From positions 23,877 through 87,876 of the forward strand of contig JAPZTJ010000029.1 of the NCBI GenBank assembly GCA_027532555.1: a stretch of DNA of 64,000 bases, read 5' to 3'. Source of the DNA: Aquidulcibacter sp. (GTDB lineage Bacteria > Pseudomonadota > Alphaproteobacteria > Caulobacterales > Aquidulcibacteraceae). Both the position numbers and the translations under genes were made by a program. Position 1 is the first letter of the stretch, and the number at the start of each line of letters is the position of its first letter. Below are positions 43,069 through 52,652 of this stretch, one piece after another. The notes beneath the pieces were generated by a model. The model was not told where the DNA came from, ran no database searches, and was given only the letters and a program-made list of their open reading frames with translations.

Positions 43069-43992
43069 TTAGCCCATCAGGAACGCGAGTGGTTCATGCA
43101 GTCGCACCCGCCAGGAGGCCTCATTGTGGTCTGCACCTTCATAGACCCGGCTTTCGAAGTCTTTGCCGTCCTGCCAGCCTTGCGCCTTAAACACCTCATC
43201 CATCGCCATTTGATAGGGTTGGTAGAAGCTATCCAGATTGATCGTGCCATGGTCCATCCAAATCTTGTTCTGGCCGGGCTTTGGTAACTTCCGCTTCAGG
43301 TAAGTCGCAAAGGCTTGGATCATTGCCGGGGTTTCGAGGTCTGGCTTGCTAAAGCTTTCTGCAGCACTCAAAAGCGGCCAATGGGTTGAAAGACAGCCTG
43401 CTGCGCCGAACACCTGCGGGTATTCGCAGATTCCGTAGAGCGAGATCAGTCCACCCATGCTCGACCCCATAATGTAGGTTGAACCCTTGTCCGGTCTGGT
43501 ACGATAGTCGCGATCAATCATCGGCTTTAACTCGTCGACCAAAAAGCGGAGATAGCCGTCACTCAGCGCGGGGCCGCCGTGCTCCACTTCCGTCCGGGCA
43601 CGGAGCTTTGCATCCATCGCCGCTTCAACGCCTGCGGGGGAAAAGTCCTGCCGTCTTGTGGACGTATTCCACACCCCCACCACAATGGCGTCGCTGCCGG
43701 GAACCGCGCGTTGACGCGCTTCCATCGCGAGATCTACCCGCCAGGACTGCCCACCAAAGGCGGTGCTTGCGCCAAAAATGTTTTGGCCGTCATGCATGTA
43801 AAGGACGGGATAGCGGCGCTTGGACTTGCCATAATCTGCTGGCAGCCAGACGCTCACAGTGCGAGCGCCGGTAAACCGGCTCGGCATGGTTTCATAGCGG
43901 ACGATCATCGCCTCGCTGGCGTCAGATGGATTAGGGACAAGAGCACAGGCCATAAGCCCACCTGTTGCCGCAATCAGGGTACGACGATCCAT
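43069..43992 (-). CDS. exported esterase (esterase D/PF00756 family)
   Basis: 307 residues with a signal sequence (MDRRTLIAATGGLMACALVP). The alpha/beta hydrolase has YPVLYMHDGQNIFG, the nucleophile elbow GSSMGGLISLYG (about residue 175) and a late catalytic His in EGADHNEASW. Such enzymes release acyl or feruloyl groups from carbohydrates, or degrade other esters. It begins 12 bases after pullulanase in the TonB receptor operon, so de-esterification of imported glycans is plausible. Confidence 0.82.
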   Translation of the reverse strand: MDRRTLIAATGGLMACALVPNPSDASEAMIVRYETMPSRFTGARTVSVWLPADYGKSKRRYPVLYMHDGQNIFGASTAFGGQSWRVDLAMEARQRAVPGSDAIVVGVWNTSTRRQDFSPAGVEAAMDAKLRARTEVEHGGPALSDGYLRFLVDELKPMIDRDYRTRPDKGSTYIMGSSMGGLISLYGICEYPQVFGAAGCLSTHWPLLSAAESFSKPDLETPAMIQAFATYLKRKLPKPGQNKIWMDHGTINLDSFYQPYQMAMDEVFKAQGWQDGKDFESRVYEGADHNEASWRVRLHEPLAFLMG

Positions 43993-44004
43993 GGTGTCAT
44001 CCTT

Positions 44005-46398
44005 TCAGTCTGTCTGGCGTACCCAGATTTGTAGGGTTTGAGCGGGGCTGTCGAGGGTAAGGCTTTGGCCGCCGACGAGTTTGGCATCCTTGCCACGCAC
44101 GCCTTTGAGGTGGTCTATGCGTTGGCCGTCAGCAATTTTCTGCCAGCGTCCGGCAGGCAATTGCACCGACGAGAAGGTCGCGGCTTTGGTACCAATATTG
44201 GCCAGGACCAAAACCTTTTGGTCGACCAAATAGCCCAAGAGATTTGGGTCTTCTGGCGTGATCCAATGGATATAGTCTGGCGCAGGGGCCTTGGCGGTGC
44301 GAAAGACACGGCCAAGCTCACTGTTGCGGAAAGCAATAAGACCCCGCCACCATTGGTTCATGGCAACAAAATCATTTGGCGCACCGGTCTTCTTGGAGCG
44401 GTCGAGGTCTGACCAGACAAATTCATTCGGTGTACGGACGTTGTAGGTGTCTTGGCGGCCTTTGAAATAGATCGGGCCTGTCGCAGTCTGGCGGATGATT
44501 TCCTCAGTACCGACCATACCCTTCGAGCGAAGCATTTCAGAACCACCATGAAGAACAATTGGTCCTAGGCTGGTCAAGAGGAGACCCGCTGCCACGCGGT
44601 ACGGGCTTTCTTCGACCCCTTCGAGACCATTCCAGTCCTTGATTGCAAAGCGATCGGCCAAGGTCCAATTGTCATGGATGTCGGCGTAATTGATGCCGCG
44701 ATTGGTCGATTGGGCTTCTTCTTTCCAACCATTAGCAATCGCCAACATGGCTTGGTTGCGTTGGCTGGCATTGCCGCCAGCATAGCCGCGATCTGTCGCC
44801 TTATCCTGTAAGCGGAAAGGGGAGCCGACTAAGGCATTGCGGGTATCATCTTGGAAGAAGGTGATCGGTGCATCTTCCTTGTACCAGTCCCAATCGGGAT
44901 TGGCGCGCACAATTGGGTCAGAAACATCGATCCAGGGTTCGCCATAAATGATGACATCATCGCCAACGGCCTTGCGCAGCGCGATCAGGGTCTGCTCGTC
45001 AATCTGGCCTGCCAAATCGATGCGGAACCCGTCAATGCCAAACTCGTCAATCAAGGACTTGGCTTGATCGATGATCCAACGCTGGGTCATTGGGCGATCC
45101 TCGGTCTTCACCTCATTGCCAAAAACGCCAATGTGCTGACCTGAATCGCTGGTGCGATAGTAATAGTCACGGTCCAGCACGTTGAAATTGAACAACATGT
45201 TGCGGCCGTCCATGTTCTCGCCTGTATGGTTGGGGACGATATCCACGATCACAGCAATGCCGCGATCATGGAAGGCTTGGACCAGATCGCGGAATTGCTC
45301 GCGCTCTGCCCCAAAGTCGGTGCCCTTTTTCCGGTAAGTGTTTTCAATCGCAAAGGCGTGGGTGGTGCGATAGCCCCACTCATAGCTGAGGTCGGCCACG
45401 CCTAAGCGCTTCATCTCTGGATCATTGCCAAAGGCTGCCTGCCATTCGGGCTTTGGGTAATGCAGGAATTCCTGCATCGGCAGCAGATGGACGACGTTCA
45501 CGCCCAAATCTACAATGTGATCAAAGCCGATCTTCTGACCAGTTTTGCTGCGCAAACCCGGGATGGTGAAGGCTGGGATCGTACCTTTTAACTCGTCGGC
45601 GACCGGCAATTGTCTCGTGAAGTCTTCAATATGCACTTCATAGGCCACCACGTCTTCCATTTTTGGACGACCTTGGGCGAGGGGACGCGCTGGCGTTGTT
45701 TTCGCCATCACCCGACTTTTCCCATAGGATTCCGCATTGGCGCGCGCGTAGGGGTCCGAGATATGGACTGGGTTGGTTTCGTAAAAGTACCGGCCGGGCC
45801 CGGGCTTTCCATGCACGGTGAAGTCATAAAAGCTGCCCGCCAGATCGCCTTCTAGGGTAGCTTCCCAAAGCCCAGAGTCATCACGCACCATATCGACCAC
45901 GCGCTTCGCGGATTCAGGCTTGGCATCGGCCTGATCATAGAGATAGAGGCGGACTTTCTCAGCACGTGGGGAGAAGATGGCAAATTGCGTCGACTTACCG
46001 TCTGCCGAAATATTGGCCCCTAATGGCTTGGGCGAATAGAGCGTGCGGAACCACGCATCAGGCCGCACCCGGGCACTGATGCCCGTCGTCTTCAACTCTA
46101 GACGATAAGATGCACGGATATCAATCGGCTGAGCCGGAACCAAGAGGGCGGTCTCAAGATCATTGGGCAGGATGGTGGCGATGGCAACTTCCTGATTGGC
46201 TTGGTCGAGCAAGCGCCAGTCGGCTGGATTAAAAGTCCGCTCAGCCCCTTTCAGATGCAGCCAAATGGCCGACGGGCTGGCAAGTTCAGCACGCAGGCTG
46301 GGTTTCTCTGCTTCTTGGCTGAAAGCGGGTGTCGCAACAACGCCCAAGAGACAACTGAAACCGATCCAGAGACTTTTTTGGAGAGATGGGCCGAACAT
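44005..46398 (-). CDS. pulA: exported pullulanase-type alpha-glucan hydrolase (GH13)
   Basis: 797 residues with a signal peptide (FGPSLQKSLWIGFSCLLGVV, ending TPAFSQ). Accessory beta domains (residues 30-260) include CBM48 (LGANISADGKSTQFAIFSPRAEKVRLYLYD, here 262-free region), then the barrel: YEWGYRTTHAF, DIVPNHTGENMDG, DGFRIDLAGQID (nucleophile), IIYGEPWIDV (acid/base; YGEPW is typical of pullulanase) and YADIHDNWTLADRF. The hallmark YNWGYDP of type I pullulanases is altered to YEWGYRT. It cleaves alpha-1,6 links in branched glucans outside or at the outer membrane. ATG at 46398 follows AAGGAT. Confidence 0.83.
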   Translation of the reverse strand: MFGPSLQKSLWIGFSCLLGVVATPAFSQEAEKPSLRAELASPSAIWLHLKGAERTFNPADWRLLDQANQEVAIATILPNDLETALLVPAQPIDIRASYRLELKTTGISARVRPDAWFRTLYSPKPLGANISADGKSTQFAIFSPRAEKVRLYLYDQADAKPESAKRVVDMVRDDSGLWEATLEGDLAGSFYDFTVHGKPGPGRYFYETNPVHISDPYARANAESYGKSRVMAKTTPARPLAQGRPKMEDVVAYEVHIEDFTRQLPVADELKGTIPAFTIPGLRSKTGQKIGFDHIVDLGVNVVHLLPMQEFLHYPKPEWQAAFGNDPEMKRLGVADLSYEWGYRTTHAFAIENTYRKKGTDFGAEREQFRDLVQAFHDRGIAVIVDIVPNHTGENMDGRNMLFNFNVLDRDYYYRTSDSGQHIGVFGNEVKTEDRPMTQRWIIDQAKSLIDEFGIDGFRIDLAGQIDEQTLIALRKAVGDDVIIYGEPWIDVSDPIVRANPDWDWYKEDAPITFFQDDTRNALVGSPFRLQDKATDRGYAGGNASQRNQAMLAIANGWKEEAQSTNRGINYADIHDNWTLADRFAIKDWNGLEGVEESPYRVAAGLLLTSLGPIVLHGGSEMLRSKGMVGTEEIIRQTATGPIYFKGRQDTYNVRTPNEFVWSDLDRSKKTGAPNDFVAMNQWWRGLIAFRNSELGRVFRTAKAPAPDYIHWITPEDPNLLGYLVDQKVLVLANIGTKAATFSSVQLPAGRWQKIADGQRIDHLKGVRGKDAKLVGGQSLTLDSPAQTLQIWVRQTD

Positions 46399-46447
46399 GT
46401 TAGCGATCCTTCTTGGGCTAAAATTGAACTCTGTATTGATAGTAAGA

Positions 46448-47956
46448 TTAGGCGGCTGGTGCCCGGCAATTGCGGGCAATGAAGTCTTCGTGGCTTGGCA
46501 TCTGATCCACAGCCTTCGAGATAATCGTGGAAACATTCCCTAAGAAGCCGTCGAGATCCTCCTCAGATAGATCGCGCGCGAGAGCATGATAGCTTTCAGG
46601 GCGAATACCTTGCCCGATCAGGACTTGCAGCCAGCTTGGTTCGGCAAACAAATCATTAGCGCGCCGCTCAATCCGCCCGGTTTTGCGGAAAAGCTCGATC
46701 TTGTGGCTTAAGCTGTCAGGGATCGCCATGTTTTGGCAATGCAACCAGAAGGGCGAGTCGGTGCGTTCATTGGCGTGATAGTGCAGGATCAAGAAGTCGC
46801 GGATCAGCGCGTACTCCTCAATTGCTTGCTGATTATATTCATCGCTCAGAACCGTGTCACAGGCCTTCGTCGGAAAGAGGGTGATGAGGCGGCTTACTGC
46901 AGATTGGATGAGATGGATGGAGGTGGATTCCAGAGGTTCCATAAAGCCGCTGGCAAGCCCGACCGCAATACAATTCTTGTTCCAAAGCTTTTTCCGACGG
47001 CCCGTAACAAACTTGAGAGGTCGTGGATCGGCCAAGGGCTTACCGTCGAGATTGGACATCAGGACGCGCTCAGCTTCCTCATCGCTGGTAAACGCACTGC
47101 AATAGACGTGGCCATTGCCAATCCGGTGTTGCAAAGGAATCCGCCATTGCCAGCCAGCGTGGCGGGCAGTCGCGCGCGTGTAAGGTGTCAGTGGCGAAAC
47201 AGACTCACACGGCACGGCCAGGGCACGGTCACAGGGGAGGAAATTCGACCAATCCTCATAGCCTGTCTTTAGCGCCCCTTCGATCAAGAGGCCGCGAAAG
47301 CCTGAGCAATCCACGAAGAGATCGCCAGACACCACTTCGCCACTTTCCAGCGTGACGGATTGAATGAAGCCTGAGGGGCCATCAAGCTCTACCGAGCGTA
47401 CCTTGCCCTCTGTCCGCTTCACCCCGTGATATTCGGAATAGCCACGCAAATAGCGGGCATAGAGGCCGGCATCAAATTGAAAGGCCCAAGTCGGGCCGGG
47501 TAGGGGAGAGGCACCTAAACGCTCTAGCCGATCAAATCGGTTGGCATAGGCAGCCTTGGTTGCTGCCGAATAATCCCAAAGCGAGGTCTCTTTGCCAGAG
47601 AGGTTCTGCCGCATCCAATAATGATGGAAAGGCACAAAGCCGAGGTTACGCCCAATGCCACCAAAGGCATGCATATAGCGCTCACCCTGACGATGCCAAT
47701 TGACGAACTCAATCCCCAATTTGAACGTACCATTGGTCTTGGCGACGAAGTCATTTTCATCAATCCCAAGGATCGAATTGAAGATATTGATCTGGGGGAT
47801 GGTGGCCTCGCCCACACCGACAGTGCCAATCTCTTCGCTTTCAATCAGGCGGATGTTGACGCGTGGGCCGAGCACTTTCGACAGCGCACTGGCCGTCATC
47901 CAGCCAGCGGTACCGCCACCCACGATTACAATTTTCTCAACAGCCTGAGATTCCAA
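46448..47956 (-). CDS. tryptophan-halogenase-family flavoprotein (sugar-locus type)
   Basis: 502 residues of the PF04820 family: FAD motif [28 protein letters not shown], conserved Lys79 in [13 protein letters not shown] (position of the RebH/PrnA catalytic Lys), GWQWRIP and [14 protein letters not shown]. Despite these halogenase residues, genes of this clade regularly sit beside TonB receptors in carbohydrate loci and their true reaction is unknown. It follows the receptor after a terminator-like hairpin and precedes pullulanase by 50 bases. A paralogue lies divergently on the other side of the receptor. Confidence 0.85.
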   Translation of the reverse strand: MESQAVEKIVIVGGGTAGWMTASALSKVLGPRVNIRLIESEEIGTVGVGEATIPQINIFNSILGIDENDFVAKTNGTFKLGIEFVNWHRQGERYMHAFGGIGRNLGFVPFHHYWMRQNLSGKETSLWDYSAATKAAYANRFDRLERLGASPLPGPTWAFQFDAGLYARYLRGYSEYHGVKRTEGKVRSVELDGPSGFIQSVTLESGEVVSGDLFVDCSGFRGLLIEGALKTGYEDWSNFLPCDRALAVPCESVSPLTPYTRATARHAGWQWRIPLQHRIGNGHVYCSAFTSDEEAERVLMSNLDGKPLADPRPLKFVTGRRKKLWNKNCIAVGLASGFMEPLESTSIHLIQSAVSRLITLFPTKACDTVLSDEYNQQAIEEYALIRDFLILHYHANERTDSPFWLHCQNMAIPDSLSHKIELFRKTGRIERRANDLFAEPSWLQVLIGQGIRPESYHALARDLSEEDLDGFLGNVSTIISKAVDQMPSHEDFIARNCRAPAA

Positions 47957-48026
47957 CCTAGTTCTCCTCGCCCCACAGACACGTGCCTGACACAGGCCGC
48001 GAGCACGGGCAAATCACAACATAGAA

Positions 48027-48056
48027 AACCCCCGCCAGCGCAGGCCGACGGGGGTT
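48027..48056 (-). terminator. intrinsic terminator downstream of the TonB receptor
   Basis: An 8-bp stem AACCCCCG / CGGGGGTT, followed on the minus strand by a short T-run (GGGGGTTTTC). It lies 24 bases after the receptor stop and 70 bases before the halogenase start, so it would lower expression of the downstream enzymes relative to the receptor. Confidence 0.65.
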
Positions 48057-48079
48057 ATCGAGTTACCGATCTCTCAAGA

Positions 48080-50791
48080 TCAGAACTTGTAGTTCACACC
48101 GACCAAGAAGGTGCGACCATATTCTTGGTAGTCCTTCACCAAACGCTCATCGTCGTTGATGAGGGTGGTGAATGGCTCGTCAGTGATGTTGTTAACTTGG
48201 AACAGAACCGACAGATTGTTCAAAGGGCCGGATTGGAAGGTGTAACCAATCTGACCATCCAGAACCGATTCAGCTTGAATGCTGCGGGTTTCCAAGTTGG
48301 CACCAAAGGCCACGACCGAACCGGTAAAGTCGGAACGATAGCGGTTGCTCAAGCGGGCTTGGAAGCCATAGCGCTCATAATAGACCGAGGTGTTGAAGAT
48401 CTTTTCAGACAGACCAGGCACCTTGGTTGCTGGCTGACCAGCGATTGGCTTGATGCTGCTGTCATTATAGGTCGCGCTGAAGTTTGCACCAAAGCCTTCC
48501 AGAGCTGGCACAAACTGATCGAACGGGAACGAAGCCGTAAATTCGAGACCCCGGATGAAACCACCCTTCACATTGCCTGGCGAGCTTGCAATACCAATGT
48601 TGGTGGGGCTTGGAGGCGCGCCGGTTGGAACGATTAGACCGGTTGCATCGAATGGACGCTCAACGCTGTCGACAATCCAGGATTCCAAGTTCTTGTAGAA
48701 GCCTGCCAAGGCGAAGTAGGCGCGACGACCGAAGTACTTTTCATAGCTGACGTCCAAAGCTTGGGCCAAGATTGGCTGCAGCAATGGGTTGCCCGAGTTT
48801 TGGAACCAACGCGTACCGCGGTTTGGAACGATCGAGCTATCATAGCTGTAGCTAAAGGCCGCATTCATCTGGTCCATACGAGGACGCGACATCGTGCGAG
48901 CCAAAGCGACGCGAATTTTCGCATCATTGTCCAAAGCGAAGGCCAAGTTCATGCTAGGCAGAACATAGGTGTAGTCGGTGCCTTCGGTCTTGGTGACCAA
49001 GGTTGCGGTTGAGTTGCTGCGGCCACGAGCGGTCGAGCTTTGATCGGTATTCACGACTTGGACGCCGAAATCACCTGTCAGAGGCACGCTGCCAACTTCA
49101 GTATCGACATTGAACTTCGCAAATGCGGTGATGAGGGTTTCTTCAACCAACCAGCTCTTGATCGCAACGTCTGCGGCGGTGTTCGCGCGCAACGAATAGA
49201 TGCTGCCCAAGAAGCCACGTGGGTCATAGCTGACGACATTGCCTAAGCCCAACCAAGAGAGGTTGGTTTGACCGACGCGCGCCGAAGTTGGGATAGCGAC
49301 GCTGTTTGCACCACCAGCCAAATCCAAGAACCACTCATTCACGGTCTTTTCTTTGCTGCGATCCGAATAGCCGATGCCATAGTCTACCGACTTAATCGCC
49401 TTGTCGCCGTCGAACTCGTGCTTTGCAGCGATCTTCAGCGTGTTCAGTTCGTCAACCGTACCTGGTGCCTTGTAATAGCCAGCTTGGCCCCAGCCACCTG
49501 GATCGGTCAGGCTGATCGTGTTGTAATCGCCATAGTTCAGGCTTGGCTTGAACACCAAGCGGCCTGCTTCAGCGGTTGTGAATGCCAGATTGTCAGTTGC
49601 ACCGGCCGAACCACGACCGGTACCAGAGTAGGATTCAATGTCGGTGTCGGTGCGATCACCCTTCGACCAGCTAAGGTCGAAAGATACTGAGTCTTTCGGG
49701 CTGATCTGCCACTCAACCTTACCAGCCAAAGCAGCCAGTTCAGCTTCACGTGCGCGGATGTCGTTGCGGATGATGCCCTTTACGCCATTGAACTGGCCGG
49801 AGGTGGTGATGCCATTGGTGACAACTGCGCCTGGCTGCAATTGCGCACCCGACCACCAAAGTGGCAACTCGATGCCGCGCAAGATTTGATCGTCATTGAA
49901 CTTCGAGTAGTAGCCGTCCAACGACAGGGTCAATGTTTCAGATGGCTGGAATTCAATCACGCCCATGTAACCATCGCGCGTGATGTTGCCCGACAAAGCA
50001 TAAGGCTTAACACCGCCAATGATGAAGTTTGCGCCATTGGTTGGATAGCCCCAAGCTTCATAGCGGTTGGACTGATAGGGCGATTCCATATGGGCATAGC
50101 CCAAAGCCACACCCAGCTTACCGTCCATGAATTGGTCGATATAGGCGAGCGAGATGCGGTTGCCGGACTCTGAAGTACCTGCGTTCAAAGCGCCCAGATC
50201 GTTCTGCTCATAGCGCGCACCGACTGCGATCTGGCGGCGGCCGAATTTCAGCGGGCGAATGGTTTGCAGGTCAACCGTACCGGCAACACCTTGTGCCAAA
50301 AGGGTTGCGGTTGGGGTTTTGTAGACGGCTGCACCGCCCAACAATTCCGATGGATATTGGTCGAACTCAACACCGCGGTTGTCGCCAACCGAGACTTGCT
50401 CGCGGCCGTTCAACAGGGTGGTGGTGTAGTCCGGGCCGAGGCCGCGAACCGACAATTGCGAAGCGCGACCGTCAATCCGTTGTGCAGCTACACCTGGCAA
50501 GCGCGCCAAGGATTCCGCGATGGAGACGTCTGGCAGCTTGCCGATATCTTCAGCCGAGACAACTTCGGCGATGACGCCCAAAGTTTTCTTTGCGTTGATG
50601 GAGTTTTCAATTCCGCGGCGGATACCGACAACCACGATGGTCTCGACATCTTTGTCGGATGCTTCAGTGGTGGATGCCGCTTGTGCATGGGCTGTCCCGC
50701 TCATAGCTGCCAACAGGGCAACCGAAGACACTGCACCAGCCAATAAGCGAGCGCGCGACACGCCGAGACGTGATTCTGTGTGTATATTCAT
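48080..50791 (-). CDS. TonB-dependent outer-membrane receptor, probable alpha-glucan/maltodextrin transporter
   Basis: 903 residues. Signal peptide (LLAGAVSSVALLAAMSGTAHAQA), a TonB-box-like DVETIVVVG, a plug domain (SAEDIGKLPDVSIAESLARLPGVAAQRI) and a long barrel closing with the aromatic tail RTFLVGVNYKF. The plug pattern matches the large receptor subfamily that carries carbohydrates in Caulobacterales and Sphingomonadales. Specificity is inferred from neighbouring pullulanase and the distant HexR-like regulon. ATG at 50791 has a perfect GGGAGGA; upstream codons are not signal-like. It heads the operon receptor-halogenase-pullulanase-esterase. Confidence 0.9.
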   Translation of the reverse strand: MNIHTESRLGVSRARLLAGAVSSVALLAAMSGTAHAQAASTTEASDKDVETIVVVGIRRGIENSINAKKTLGVIAEVVSAEDIGKLPDVSIAESLARLPGVAAQRIDGRASQLSVRGLGPDYTTTLLNGREQVSVGDNRGVEFDQYPSELLGGAAVYKTPTATLLAQGVAGTVDLQTIRPLKFGRRQIAVGARYEQNDLGALNAGTSESGNRISLAYIDQFMDGKLGVALGYAHMESPYQSNRYEAWGYPTNGANFIIGGVKPYALSGNITRDGYMGVIEFQPSETLTLSLDGYYSKFNDDQILRGIELPLWWSGAQLQPGAVVTNGITTSGQFNGVKGIIRNDIRAREAELAALAGKVEWQISPKDSVSFDLSWSKGDRTDTDIESYSGTGRGSAGATDNLAFTTAEAGRLVFKPSLNYGDYNTISLTDPGGWGQAGYYKAPGTVDELNTLKIAAKHEFDGDKAIKSVDYGIGYSDRSKEKTVNEWFLDLAGGANSVAIPTSARVGQTNLSWLGLGNVVSYDPRGFLGSIYSLRANTAADVAIKSWLVEETLITAFAKFNVDTEVGSVPLTGDFGVQVVNTDQSSTARGRSNSTATLVTKTEGTDYTYVLPSMNLAFALDNDAKIRVALARTMSRPRMDQMNAAFSYSYDSSIVPNRGTRWFQNSGNPLLQPILAQALDVSYEKYFGRRAYFALAGFYKNLESWIVDSVERPFDATGLIVPTGAPPSPTNIGIASSPGNVKGGFIRGLEFTASFPFDQFVPALEGFGANFSATYNDSSIKPIAGQPATKVPGLSEKIFNTSVYYERYGFQARLSNRYRSDFTGSVVAFGANLETRSIQAESVLDGQIGYTFQSGPLNNLSVLFQVNNITDEPFTTLINDDERLVKDYQEYGRTFLVGVNYKF

Positions 50792-51137
50792 CGCGGTTCC
50801 TCCCAAATAAGCAGATCCGACCGCAACGGACCCGCTTGTGATTCCCTTCAGAACACGCCGATTATCAGCCAATTAGCAGGCCGCCCGACGATATTCCGCG
50901 CCTAAAACTGACCCAAAAGTCTTGAATCAGCATTCAAAGTACGTCCAACAATCATTTATTTGTGAACGTGTAGGAAAGCTACATGACAAAATCACAACGA
51001 TTGTGCAATGGGAAAGTGGGCGCGTATGCAGGTAAATGCGACAAAGTTGAAAAACTGGTGCAGGCTTGCAACAACGCAGACTCGTCATCTCGACTGATGC
51101 GGTTATATCGGAACATAAGAAAAGGTCGGGGGCCATA
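50792..51137. promoter_or_regulatory. divergent promoter region of the receptor and second halogenase gene
   Basis: 346 gene-free bases between two divergent genes. It contains the HexR-like palindrome at 50969-50983 and TGTGCAAT at 51003-51010, both also present between rpiR and malK. The AT-rich CAATCATTTATTTGTG near 50950 could hold a promoter. No other structure was seen. Confidence 0.55.
50969..50983. promoter_or_regulatory. second HexR-like palindrome TGTAGGAAAGCTACA
   Basis: Arms TGTAG and CTACA are identical to those of the site at 23598-23612, with a different 5-base centre (GAAAG). It lies 178 bases upstream of the receptor start and 155 bases upstream of the divergent halogenase gene. 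Confidence 0.55.
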
Positions 51138-52649
51138 ATGCAGGGTCAAAGCCAAAAACTTGAGCGCTTGGTGATTGTTGGCGGCGGGTCTGCTGGCTGG
51201 ATGGCGGCTGCCGCCATCGCTAATGCCGCTGGGCGGGGGTGCTTAATTACCCTGATTGAATCCGACGAGATTGGAACCGTCGGAGTCGGTGAGGCAACTA
51301 TTCCGCCCATCAAAGTTTTTAATCGCACGCTTGGCCTCGATGAGAAGGACTTTGTCGTTCGCACCCAAGGCACGTTTAAGCTGGGTATTGAATTTGTGAA
51401 CTGGGGCCGTCAGGGCCACCGCTATTTCCATCCGTTTGGAACCTATGGCGCGGACTTTGATATGGTGCCGCTGCATCAATATTATCTGCGCGCACGCCAA
51501 TCAGGCTGGGATCCTGGCTCGCTGGATGATTTCACCATGGCCTGGCAGGTTGCCAAGCGCGGCCGCTTTGCTCCGCCAACTCAAGATCCGCGCTTGATCC
51601 AGTCGACATTTGACTATGCCTATCATTTCGACGCGGGCCTCTATGCCCAGTTTCTTCGAAGCTATAGCGAGGCGCGCGGGGTCGTCCGGATGGAGGGCAA
51701 AATTGCGGATGTAGGCCTCGATGGTGAAGATGGCCGAATTACCCATGTGACGCTGGAAGATGGCCGCAAGGTGGAGGGCGACTTCTTTATCGATTGCTCT
51801 GGCTTCCGTGGCCTTTTGATCGAAGGCGCGCTCAAAGCTGGTTATGAGGACTGGAGCCATTGGCTGCCCTGTAATCGGGCGATGGCGGTGCCGTGCGAGC
51901 ATGGCGGCGAGTTTACGCCCTATACCCGCTCGACCGCGCGGGAGGCCGGCTGGCAATGGCGGATTCCACTTCAGCACCGCATCGGCAATGGTTATGTCTA
52001 CTCCAGCGGCTTTATCACCGATGAAGAGGTGGAGCGGACTTTGTTGGCTAATTTGGACGGTAAGCCCTTGGCCGATCCGCGTCCTTTGCGCTTTACGACG
52101 GGCAAGCGGAAGAAGATCTGGCACAAGAATTGTGTCGCGATTGGTCTGGCCGCGGGCTTTATGGAGCCGTTGGAATCAACCAGCCTCCACCTCATTCAGA
52201 CGGGCATCACGCGTTTCTTGGCGCTGTTCCCCAACAAGACGGTCGACCCCGTCTTAGAGACAGAGTTTAATCGCTTGAGCACCTATGAGTGGGAGCGTAT
52301 TCGCGATTTTCTCATCTTGCATTATTGCGCGACCGAACGCGATGATAGCGAGCTCTGGCGCTATTGCGCCTCTATGAGCCTGCCAGACCCCCTGACCTAT
52401 AAGATGGCGCACTTCCGCAAATATGGGCGGATGGTCTCTGATGGACCCGAATTGTTCCTCAATCCAAGCTGGTTGGCGGTCTATTTAGGACAGTTTGTCG
52501 AGCCTGAGGGCTATGATCCTTTGGTGGATACCCGCACCCATGTGGAAGCCGATCGGCATCTGGCCAGCCTCAAGACGCTTATGGCGCAAACGGCTGAAAC
52601 GTTCCCAACCCACCGCGACTTTATCAACCAAACCTGTAGGGCAGGCTAA
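51138..52649 (+). CDS. second tryptophan-halogenase-family flavoprotein
   Basis: 503 residues, a close paralogue of the protein at 46448-47956. It has [29 protein letters not shown], the conserved Lys in [47 protein letters not shown] and [14 protein letters not shown]. The ATG at 51138 is chosen because the FAD motif follows at the expected distance. It is transcribed divergently from the TonB receptor across a region with a HexR-like site and so belongs to the same locus. Halogenation is not established for this clade. Confidence 0.85.
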   Translation: MQGQSQKLERLVIVGGGSAGWMAAAAIANAAGRGCLITLIESDEIGTVGVGEATIPPIKVFNRTLGLDEKDFVVRTQGTFKLGIEFVNWGRQGHRYFHPFGTYGADFDMVPLHQYYLRARQSGWDPGSLDDFTMAWQVAKRGRFAPPTQDPRLIQSTFDYAYHFDAGLYAQFLRSYSEARGVVRMEGKIADVGLDGEDGRITHVTLEDGRKVEGDFFIDCSGFRGLLIEGALKAGYEDWSHWLPCNRAMAVPCEHGGEFTPYTRSTAREAGWQWRIPLQHRIGNGYVYSSGFITDEEVERTLLANLDGKPLADPRPLRFTTGKRKKIWHKNCVAIGLAAGFMEPLESTSLHLIQTGITRFLALFPNKTVDPVLETEFNRLSTYEWERIRDFLILHYCATERDDSELWRYCASMSLPDPLTYKMAHFRKYGRMVSDGPELFLNPSWLAVYLGQFVEPEGYDPLVDTRTHVEADRHLASLKTLMAQTAETFPTHRDFINQTCRAG

Positions 52650-52652
52650 ACC

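Noticed and set aside
46448..47956. Secondary-metabolite halogenation cluster
   Set aside because: No biosynthetic enzymes such as NRPS/PKS, tryptophan modification genes or a flavin reductase are nearby; context is glycan uptake.
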